A stretch of 33,390 bases of DNA, taken from the NCBI GenBank assembly GCA_913063405.1, contig CAJXZB010000032.1, positions 1-33,390 on the forward strand, in the 5' to 3' direction. The stretch is from an uncultured Ulvibacter sp. (GTDB lineage: Bacteria > Bacteroidota > Bacteroidia > Flavobacteriales > Flavobacteriaceae). This document shows, one piece after another, positions 26,834-33,390 of this stretch. A model generated the notes under the pieces. That model ran no database searches. It had not been told where the DNA came from and saw only the letters and a list, made by a program, of their open reading frames with translations. The first letter of the stretch is position 1; each line of letters starts with the position of its first letter. Both the position numbers and the translations under genes were made by a program.

Positions 26834-27628
26834 ATGAATATTGCCATTATAGGAGTTGGAAATTTAGGATTATCCATAGCTAAAGGGTTGTTATCCAGCA
26901 ACATGATTACTTCGTTGTATTTAACAAAACGAAATATTAATAGACTAGAAGGATTAAAATCTGGAAAAAAAGTAATTATTACTAGCGATAACGGGCTTGC
27001 AATAAAAAATTCAGACATTATCATTTTTGCGGTACAACCCAATCATTTAACTGCGGTACTGGGAAAAAACAGAGAGTTTATCACCACCAAGCATACCTTA
27101 ATTTCTACGATTACGGGTTTTTCTATTGAAAAGATAGAAACTATTATAGGCGATAGATTTTCTATTATTCGCGCAATGCCTAATACAGCTATTGCGGTAG
27201 GAGCATCTATGACTTGTTTGTGCAGTAACAATAAAGCACTATTAAAATTAAACCAGGCAAGAAAAATTTTCGATACTCTTGGAACCACCTTAGTCATTCC
27301 TGAAAAACAAATGCAAGCCGCAACCGTTATTTGTGCTAGTGGTATTGCTTTTTGGATGCGTCTTATTAGAGCAAGTACTCAGGCAGCGATACAGTTAGGA
27401 TTTGATGCTGGAGAAGCACAAACTTTAGCCATGCATACTTGCGAAGGTGCTGCCAAACTGTTAATTGCCTCAGGCAATCATCCAGAACAAGAAATCGATC
27501 GAGTAACAACACCAAAAGGTTGTACTATAGAAGGTCTCAATGAAATGGAGCATAAAGGATTGAGCTCGTCCTTAATACAAGGAATGGTGACTTCATTTAA
27601 AAAGATTAACGAGATAAAAGAACTGTAA
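26834..27628 (+). CDS. proC: Pyrroline-5-carboxylate reductase family protein (ProC)
   Basis: 264 aa. N-terminal Rossmann fold with IAIIGVGNLGLSIAKGLL (residues 3-20) and FAVQPNHLTAVL. The C-terminal dimerisation domain has the signature-like VTTPKGCTIEGLNEME. The family reduces pyrroline-5-carboxylate to proline with NAD(P)H. The usual GSGPAF motif reads ASGIAF here, and GGTT-like glycines are replaced by KGCT, so it is a divergent member; another substrate is possible. Ten bases after thrC, so presumably co-transcribed with the threonine genes. No terminator was seen in the 81 bases to the convergent leuB. Confidence 0.85.
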   Translation: MNIAIIGVGNLGLSIAKGLLSSNMITSLYLTKRNINRLEGLKSGKKVIITSDNGLAIKNSDIIIFAVQPNHLTAVLGKNREFITTKHTLISTITGFSIEKIETIIGDRFSIIRAMPNTAIAVGASMTCLCSNNKALLKLNQARKIFDTLGTTLVIPEKQMQAATVICASGIAFWMRLIRASTQAAIQLGFDAGEAQTLAMHTCEGAAKLLIASGNHPEQEIDRVTTPKGCTIEGLNEMEHKGLSSSLIQGMVTSFKKINEIKEL

Positions 27629-27709
27629 AAAATGATAAATCAAGAGTTTCCATTTGCTTCATCTTACTTAGCTTAATAATTATAAGTTGTTTGTATTTAC
27701 TTTTTCTGT

Positions 27710-28828
27710 TTAAATAATAGTACTCTGTCCTAAACTTACGTTAGTGAAGTTTACATTACTATCTTCAGGATTTGAAATAAAATCCTCAATGAAATCACCT
27801 ACTTGATTTGTTGAAATATCGAAATTGTTTTCATTAAGGTCTGGCGTAGTAATATTTAACTCCAAAGATTTCTCAACAGCTTCTCTAATATGGTTTGCTT
27901 CTTGGTTTAACTGAAAGTGATCTAGTAACATTGCGGCCGACAAAATAGACGCTATTGGATTGGCAATTCCCTTATTTATAGCTTCTGGGAAGGATCCATG
28001 GATAGGTTCGAAAAGTGCATGTTTTTCGCCCAAGGAAGCTGAAGCTAACAACCCAATAGAGCCTCCAATAACGCTGGCTTCATCACTAATAATGTCTCCA
28101 AACATATTTTCTGTTAGAATGACGTCAAATTGCTTCGGATTTAAAATGAGCTGCATAGCTGCATTGTCTACAAAAAGGTAATTAAGGGTTATTTCAGGGT
28201 ATTGTATTCCAATTTCTGTGACTACCTTTCTCCAGAGGCGAGAGCTTTCCAAAACGTTGGCTTTATCAACCAGAGTAACTTTTTTCTGTCTTGATTGCGC
28301 TGCCTTAAAAGCTAGATGAGTTATTCTTTCTATTTCATGTCTGGAATATTCACATAAATCTGAAGCCAAATCTCCATCCTCGCTTAGTTTCTTTTCGCCA
28401 AAATAGATGCCACCTGTAAGCTCACGGTAAATACTAATATCCGTACCTTTAATGTTTTCACGTCTTAAAGGAGATTTATCCAATGTGCTTTCATACGCTT
28501 TTACCGGACGAACATTTGCAAACAATCCTAGCGCTTTTCGCAGATGAAGTAATCCTTGTTCAGGACGTACCTCTAGCGATGGATCATTGTCATACTTTGG
28601 ATGCCCAATTGCGCCAAATAGAATTGCATCGCTAGCCTTACATAAATCCAAGGTCTGTTCTGGCAGTGGGTTACCAAATTCATTAATCGCGGTTGCACCG
28701 ACGGACGCCTTTTTAAAATTGAAACTGTGGTTGAATTCTAAGGCAATCGCTTTTAAAACTTTTACGGCTTGCTCTATTACTTCTGGGCCAATTCCATCAC
28801 CTGGTAATACTGCTATATTTAATTTCAT
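27710..28828 (-). CDS. leuB: 3-isopropylmalate dehydrogenase
   Basis: 372 aa. Oxidises and decarboxylates 3-isopropylmalate to the leucine keto acid with NAD. Motifs: LPGDGIGPEV near the N-terminus, LRKALGLFANVRP, KANVLESSRLWR, NMFGDIISDEAS and EPIHGSFPEA. A C-terminal extension of about 25 residues (from about 345) goes beyond the core. Last gene of the leu operon, 5 nt after leuD and convergent with proC. Confidence 0.97.
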   Translation of the reverse strand: MKLNIAVLPGDGIGPEVIEQAVKVLKAIALEFNHSFNFKKASVGATAINEFGNPLPEQTLDLCKASDAILFGAIGHPKYDNDPSLEVRPEQGLLHLRKALGLFANVRPVKAYESTLDKSPLRRENIKGTDISIYRELTGGIYFGEKKLSEDGDLASDLCEYSRHEIERITHLAFKAAQSRQKKVTLVDKANVLESSRLWRKVVTEIGIQYPEITLNYLFVDNAAMQLILNPKQFDVILTENMFGDIISDEASVIGGSIGLLASASLGEKHALFEPIHGSFPEAINKGIANPIASILSAAMLLDHFQLNQEANHIREAVEKSLELNITTPDLNENNFDISTNQVGDFIEDFISNPEDSNVNFTNVSLGQSTII

Positions 28829-28833
28829 AATTT

Positions 28834-29421
28834 TTAGGGTCTAGACAATTCAAATTGTTTTATCATTTCTTTTTTGCTTATTAAATAGTCAATGTCATCA
28901 TAACCTTCTATCAGGCACCTCTTTTTATAAGAATCTATTTCAAAGAATTCAGCTAAGCCAGTATCTTTTACTGAAATTGATTGTGCTTCAAGGTCAATTT
29001 CAATTTCAGTTTTTGAATTCTTAATAATGAGAGTCATTAATTCTTTCAGAAATACTTCGGAAACTTGCACTGGTAACAAACCGTTATTTAATGAATTCCC
29101 TTTGAATATATCAGCAAAAAAACTCGAAACGATAACCTTGAAACCATAACCGTTTAATGCCCAAGCGGCGTGCTCTCTGCTAGACCCACAGCCAAAGTTG
29201 TTTCCTGCTACCAGGATGCTTCCGGTATATTTTTCAGAATTCATAACAAAAGAATCGTTTGCATCTCCATTTTTATCGAATCGCCAATCTCGAAATAGGT
29301 TTTCACCAAACCCATTTTTATCGGTAGCTTTTAGAAACCTTGCAGGTATAATTTGATCCGTATCAACATTTTCAATGTCTAATGGAACCGCCGTACTTTG
29401 TAAAAACTTAAATTTTTCCAT
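28834..29421 (-). CDS. leuD: Isopropylmalate isomerase, small subunit
   Basis: 195 aa, usual length. Swivel domain with [31 protein letters not shown] and [17 protein letters not shown]. It works with LeuC to interconvert 2- and 3-isopropylmalate. Its ATG overlaps the leuC stop by one base (TAATG), fitting the equal amounts needed for the heterodimer. Confidence 0.97.
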   Translation of the reverse strand: MEKFKFLQSTAVPLDIENVDTDQIIPARFLKATDKNGFGENLFRDWRFDKNGDANDSFVMNSEKYTGSILVAGNNFGCGSSREHAAWALNGYGFKVIVSSFFADIFKGNSLNNGLLPVQVSEVFLKELMTLIIKNSKTEIEIDLEAQSISVKDTGLAEFFEIDSYKKRCLIEGYDDIDYLISKKEMIKQFELSRP

Positions 29422-30803
29422 TAGTTGCGTGTTTTGAAAAGGTCAATGATTTTGCCTTCTATTGCCGTTGCTGCAGCAACTAGAGGACCTGAAAGGATGG
29501 TGCGAGCTCCTTGACCTTGTCTGCCTTCAAAGTTCCTGTTCGAAGTAGACACACAATATTCTCCTTGTGGGATTTTATCATCGTTCATTGCCAGACAAGC
29601 AGAGCATCCAGGTTGTCGTAATTTGAAACCGGCAGCATCAAAAATGTGTTTTAGGCCTTCATCAATAATTTGAGATGCTACAAGCCTACTTCCAGGCACG
29701 AGCCAAGCAGTCACATTATCAGCTTTTTTCTTTCCTTTTACATAATTTGCCGCGATTCTAAAATCTTCAATTCTGGAATTGGTGCAACTCCCAATAAAGA
29801 CATAATTAATAGGTTTGCCTATAAGTGATTCTCCTTGCTGGAATCCCATATACGCCAATGACTTCTGAAATGAAGCGTCATTGACTTTTGGGATTTTTTC
29901 TGAAACCTTAATTCCCATACCTGGATTCGTTCCGTAGGTAATCATGGGTTCTATATCTGATGCATCGAAAAAATATTCTTTATCAAAAACAGCTCCTTCA
30001 TCTGAAGCTAATGTTTTCCAATTATTAATTTTTTTATCAAATACAGACTCTTTAGGGGCAAATTCTCTTCCTTTTAAATAATTAAACGTGGTTTCATCTG
30101 GTGCTACCATACCACCTCGCGCACCCATCTCTATACTCATATTGCAAACCGTCATTCTTCCTTCCATAGACATATTCCTAAATACATCTCCAGCGTATTC
30201 ACAGAAGTATCCCGTTCCAGCATTTGTCCCCAATTTCGAGATGATATATAGAATCACGTCTTTGGGCAACGCTCCATTTTTTAATTTTCCATTGACAGTA
30301 ATTCTCAAGCTTTTCGGCTTTGATAATAGCAAACATTGACTTGCAAAAACTTGCGCTACTTGACTAGTTCCAATTCCAAAAGCGATTGCTCCAAAAGCGC
30401 CATGTGTAGAGGTATGGCTGTCACCACAAACGATCGTCATTCCAGGTTGTGTTATACCAAGTTCAGGAGATATTACGTGAACTATACCATTGTATTTATG
30501 TCCCAAATCGTATAGTGTAATTCCATTTTTATCACAATTAATTGATAGTTGATTCAATTGATTACGAGAAAGCTCATCTTTTATGGGTAGGTGCTGATTA
30601 ATAGTAGGCGTGTTATGATCTGCGGTTGCCATAACTTGCTTTGGTCGGAAAATTGGAATAGCTCGTTCTTCTAATTCATTAAAGGCTTGAGGACTGGTCA
30701 CTTCGTGAATGAGGTGTTGGTCTATATAAAGGATTTGTGGTCCATCTTCTATCGTATCTATTACGTGGGAATCCCATACTTTATCGAATAATGTTTTTGT
30801 CAT
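29421..30803 (-). CDS. leuC: Isopropylmalate isomerase, large subunit
   Basis: 460 aa aconitase-family protein. The 4Fe-4S ligands are C340 ([11 protein letters not shown]) and C400/C403 ([10 protein letters not shown]). Other motifs: [23 protein letters not shown] split around the substrate loop and [20 protein letters not shown]. It carries the catalytic cluster of the LeuCD enzyme. The start overlaps the leuA stop by one base (TAATG). Confidence 0.97.
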   Translation of the reverse strand: MTKTLFDKVWDSHVIDTIEDGPQILYIDQHLIHEVTSPQAFNELEERAIPIFRPKQVMATADHNTPTINQHLPIKDELSRNQLNQLSINCDKNGITLYDLGHKYNGIVHVISPELGITQPGMTIVCGDSHTSTHGAFGAIAFGIGTSQVAQVFASQCLLLSKPKSLRITVNGKLKNGALPKDVILYIISKLGTNAGTGYFCEYAGDVFRNMSMEGRMTVCNMSIEMGARGGMVAPDETTFNYLKGREFAPKESVFDKKINNWKTLASDEGAVFDKEYFFDASDIEPMITYGTNPGMGIKVSEKIPKVNDASFQKSLAYMGFQQGESLIGKPINYVFIGSCTNSRIEDFRIAANYVKGKKKADNVTAWLVPGSRLVASQIIDEGLKHIFDAAGFKLRQPGCSACLAMNDDKIPQGEYCVSTSNRNFEGRQGQGARTILSGPLVAAATAIEGKIIDLFKTRN

Positions 30804-31978
30804 TAGGCTGAAATTATTTGGTGGTAACTGTTACTTTTCTCAATAATCTCGTGGATATCATTATCTTTTATTTCTTTTTTTCGGTCTGCAAAATCCAGAA
30901 AAACTGAATAAACATCGTCCAACTGAAGTTTGGTTAGTTCATAACCCGCCTTTTTGGCTCTATAGGCCAACGCAGCTCTGCCACTTCTAGCGGTTAGTAC
31001 AATAGCAGATTCTGTCACACCAACATCTTTTGGATTAATTATTTCGTAGGTTTCTCGATTTTTTATAACGCCGTCTTGATGTATTCCAGAGCTATGTGAA
31101 AAGGCATTGGCGCCTACAATTGCTTTATTTGGTTGGGTGTAAATTCCCATATGTTCAGAAACTAGTTTGCTTATTCCAAATAAATTTTCGGTTTTAATAT
31201 TAGTCCCAAGATTAAGATGGGGGTGTTGCTTTAATATCATAACTACTTCTTCAAGAGCTGTATTACCTGCTCTTTCTCCAATACCATTAATAGTGCATTC
31301 TATTTGCTTGGCACCGTTAATTACGCCTTCAATTGAATTGGCGGTCGCTAAGCCAAGGTCGTTATGACAATGACAAGAAAGCACGACATTTTCAATTCCC
31401 TTTACATTTTCTTTAAGGTATTTTATCTTTTCCCCGTATTCACTTGGAAGACAATATCCGGTAGTGTCCGGAATATTCAACACAGTGGCTCCGGCTTTAA
31501 TGGCTGCCTCACAAACACGAGCCAAATAGTAATTTTCAGTTCTTCCTGCGTCCTCAGCATAGAATTCAATATCTTCTACAAAGGATTTGGCATAGCGAAC
31601 GGCTTCATAAGCCCGAACAATAATTTTATCTCTTGTTAATTTGAACTTATGTTTTATATGAGAATCTGAGGTGCCAATTCCGGTATGTATTCTAGGTTTT
31701 CTAGCGTACGTTAGCGCTTCGGCTGCTAGCTTAATATCGTTTTTTACTGCTCTTGATAGCCCACAAACAGATGCGTTCTTTACAATTTTTGAAACCTCTG
31801 TAACAGATGTAAAGTCTCCGGGACTGGATACTGGAAATCCGGCCTCAATAATATCTACACCTAGCTCGTCCAGCTGGGTTGCAATGGTCACCTTTTGTTC
31901 TGTGTTTAGTTTACAACCCGGAACTTGTTCTCCATCCCTGAGGGTGGTGTCGAAAATTTGAATGTTATTAATAGACAT
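30803..31978 (-). CDS. leuA: 2-isopropylmalate synthase, short form
   Basis: 391 aa TIM-barrel enzyme of the LeuA/homocitrate synthase family. Metal and substrate residues: D10 and R14 ([10 protein letters not shown]), H203 and H205 ([11 protein letters not shown]), plus [14 protein letters not shown]. It condenses 2-oxoisovalerate with acetyl-CoA to start leucine synthesis. The protein ends after the linker region and lacks the C-terminal leucine-binding dimer domain of 500-aa LeuA forms, so classical feedback inhibition is not expected. The leuCDB context makes citramalate or homocitrate synthase less likely. First gene of the operon; I found no leader peptide ahead of it. Confidence 0.93.
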   Translation of the reverse strand: MSINNIQIFDTTLRDGEQVPGCKLNTEQKVTIATQLDELGVDIIEAGFPVSSPGDFTSVTEVSKIVKNASVCGLSRAVKNDIKLAAEALTYARKPRIHTGIGTSDSHIKHKFKLTRDKIIVRAYEAVRYAKSFVEDIEFYAEDAGRTENYYLARVCEAAIKAGATVLNIPDTTGYCLPSEYGEKIKYLKENVKGIENVVLSCHCHNDLGLATANSIEGVINGAKQIECTINGIGERAGNTALEEVVMILKQHPHLNLGTNIKTENLFGISKLVSEHMGIYTQPNKAIVGANAFSHSSGIHQDGVIKNRETYEIINPKDVGVTESAIVLTARSGRAALAYRAKKAGYELTKLQLDDVYSVFLDFADRKKEIKDNDIHEIIEKSNSYHQIISA

Positions 31979-32018
31979 TAGTCAAAATATATTTTCTTAT
32001 TCTATTACGAATGTATAC

Positions 32019-32052
32019 TTTGGAATTGTCTAATATGAAGTTTTAGATTTTG
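32019..32052 (+). promoter_or_regulatory. Possible promoter of the gene at 32128
   Basis: TTTG (32019-32022), 21 nt, then TAGATTTTG (32044-32052), a -7-like box with one extra base. The 5' untranslated region would be about 70 nt. This 149-bp gap also contains the divergent leuA promoter, which I could not place. Confidence 0.35.
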
Positions 32053-32127
32053 TTTTTACGATGTTTAATGAATCGCTTTTTTATGTAGATATCTAAAAAA
32101 CAGTGATTTAAGGGAAGTATATCCATT

Positions 32128-33390
32128 ATGACTAAAGAAGAAAAAGATAATTTATTTGTGTTGGTGAAATCCCTCACTAAATCAGAAAAGCGCCAATTTA
32201 AGTTGTATGTTGGTCGTATTGGTGTGAATTCAGACTCAAAATTTTTACATCTTTTTAATGTATTAGATAAGCTGAAAAAATATGAAGAAGAACAAATATT
32301 AAAGACTAAGGTTGTTAAAAAAGAACAGCTCGCTAATGTAAAAGCACATCTATATCGTCAAATTCTAATAAGTCTTAAATTAAATCCTTCTCATCAAAAT
32401 GTTAGATCTCAAATTAGAGAACAACTCGATTTTGCTTCTATATTATATCACAAAGGGCTGTATAAACAAAGTTTGAAACTTTTAGGAAAATCAAAGGAGG
32501 TTGCCATTCAGAATGAAGAAAAAAACTTAGCGTATGAAATAGTAGAATTTGAAAAAGTTATAGAATCGCAATATATTACTAGAAGTATAATAGGTAGAGC
32601 CGATGAACTTACCGTTCAGGCAAAAGGATTGAGTGCGGCAAACGTAATAGCCAGTAAATTGTCTAATTTATCACTACAATTATATGGAATATTCTTAAAA
32701 ACTGGTTATGTAAAGAGCGAAGAAGAAAGTGCTTGGGTTTCTGATTATTTCCATAAACATTTACCTAGGTATAGTATTGATAAATTGGGGTTTAGGGAAA
32801 AACTTTGGTTGTATAAGGCACATTTATGGTTTAGTTTTTTATTACAGGATTTTTTGAATTGTTATAAATATTCATTGAGATGGGTGGATTTGTTTTATCA
32901 ATATCCAGACATGATTGGGCTTAACCCTGTTTTTTTTCTGAAAGGAAATAGCTATCTGTTAGAATCATTATTTTTAGTTCGAAATCGAGATAAGTTCAAA
33001 GAAAATCTTGAAAAATTTGAATCTTTTGTTACTAATGGAAGTATTCCGAAAGATGAAAATACAGAAGCACTCATCTTTTTATACTTAAGTACACATAAAG
33101 TGAACTTGTGTTTTATGGAAGGTAACTTTCAAAAGGGGTTACTTTTAATTCCAGAAATTGAACTTGAACTTAAGAATTATAAAAACAGGATTGATGAACA
33201 CCATATTATGTCTTTCTATTATAAGTTCGCCTGCCTTTATTTTGGTTCAGGAAATAATGAGAGGTGTATTGAATACTTGAGAAAGATCATCTCTAATAAA
33301 ACCCTTTCCATGAGAGAAGATTTACTTTGCTTCTCAAGAATTTTAAATCTTGTGGCTCATTATGAAGCTGGAAAAGACTATCATTTGCAG
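32128..33390 (+). CDS. Conserved Bacteroidetes hypothetical protein, C-terminus outside window
   Basis: The ATG at 32128 opens a frame of 421 codons that reaches the window end without a stop. The product is helical and rich in Lys, Glu, Leu and Tyr, without signal peptide or membrane segment. The N-terminal segment FVLVKSLTKSEKRQFKLYV is followed by helix pairs spaced like TPR or similar repeats (YHKGLYKQSLKLLGKSKEVA, AKGLSAANVIASKLSNLSLQ). From memory this type of protein is conserved but uncharacterised in the group. It is divergent from leuA, sharing a 149-bp intergenic region. A scaffold role is only a guess. Confidence 0.75.
   Translation, partial: MTKEEKDNLFVLVKSLTKSEKRQFKLYVGRIGVNSDSKFLHLFNVLDKLKKYEEEQILKTKVVKKEQLANVKAHLYRQILISLKLNPSHQNVRSQIREQLDFASILYHKGLYKQSLKLLGKSKEVAIQNEEKNLAYEIVEFEKVIESQYITRSIIGRADELTVQAKGLSAANVIASKLSNLSLQLYGIFLKTGYVKSEEESAWVSDYFHKHLPRYSIDKLGFREKLWLYKAHLWFSFLLQDFLNCYKYSLRWVDLFYQYPDMIGLNPVFFLKGNSYLLESLFLVRNRDKFKENLEKFESFVTNGSIPKDENTEALIFLYLSTHKVNLCFMEGNFQKGLLLIPEIELELKNYKNRIDEHHIMSFYYKFACLYFGSGNNERCIEYLRKIISNKTLSMREDLLCFSRILNLVAHYEAGKDYHLQ

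Noticed and set aside
31979..32127. Leucine leader peptide or T-box ahead of leuA
   Set aside because: No ATG exists on the minus strand between the divergent gene and leuA, and there is no terminator hairpin. A box resembling -7 (ATATTTTG, 31988-31981) has no partner at -33.
1..33390. tRNA, rRNA or CRISPR arrays
   Set aside because: Intergenic regions were read on both strands and show no cloverleaf-like blocks with CCA-type ends, rRNA-like sequence or regularly spaced direct repeats.

Overview
The window looks like a chromosome segment of a member of the Bacteroidetes, most likely the family Flavobacteriaceae. The DNA is AT-rich. Promoters resemble the Bacteroidetes type (TTTG near -33, TAnnTTTG near -7), ribosome binding sites are mostly absent, and the gene neighbourhoods (lemA-TPM-TPM, alaS-GSCFA, ilvEDBNCA-thrABC) are typical of this group. 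These are inferences from reading the sequence; no database search was made.

Layout. 1-51: probable start of an IS1595-type transposase cut by the window edge. 231-668: unrecognised gene. 817-4005 (minus strand): cell-envelope operon of an M23 peptidase, a MerR-type regulator, LemA and two TPM-domain proteins. 4126-7746: alaS and a GSCFA-domain gene. 7846-12344: a decayed zone with a frameshifted lipoprotein, a frameshifted secreted protein, a TPR histidine kinase with a wrecked N-terminus and a response-regulator stub. All other genes read here look intact. 12380-13636 (minus strand): metK, preceded by a SAM-II-like riboswitch. 13820-27628: ilvEDBNCA followed by thrABC-proC. 27710-31978 (minus strand): leuABCD, convergent with proC. 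32128-33390: a conserved Bacteroidetes protein, open at the window edge.

How the genes work together. ThrA/B/C make threonine from aspartate. IlvA converts threonine to 2-oxobutanoate, IlvB/N, IlvC and IlvD make the keto acids of isoleucine and valine, and IlvE transaminates them. LeuA/C/D/B draw the valine keto acid off into leucine. One 19-kb block therefore carries nearly the whole branched-chain pathway plus its threonine feeder.

The most interesting content is regulatory. Two consecutive leader-peptide attenuators, rich in Ile/Val codons, lie ahead of ilvE. A third, rich in Thr/Ile codons, lies ahead of thrA. In all three an antiterminator arm starts within 2 nt of the leader stop codon and is complementary to the 5' arm of a strong intrinsic terminator. 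Leaders 1 and thr start only 7-9 nt after a -7-like box, so their mRNAs should be almost leaderless. On the opposite strand the metK leader has a SAM-II-like aptamer plus a downstream segment complementary to its 5' half. Separately, a motif close to GGGCAATTGCCGTATTG sits on the -33 region of three promoter-like sites around the decayed two-component system and may mark its regulon.
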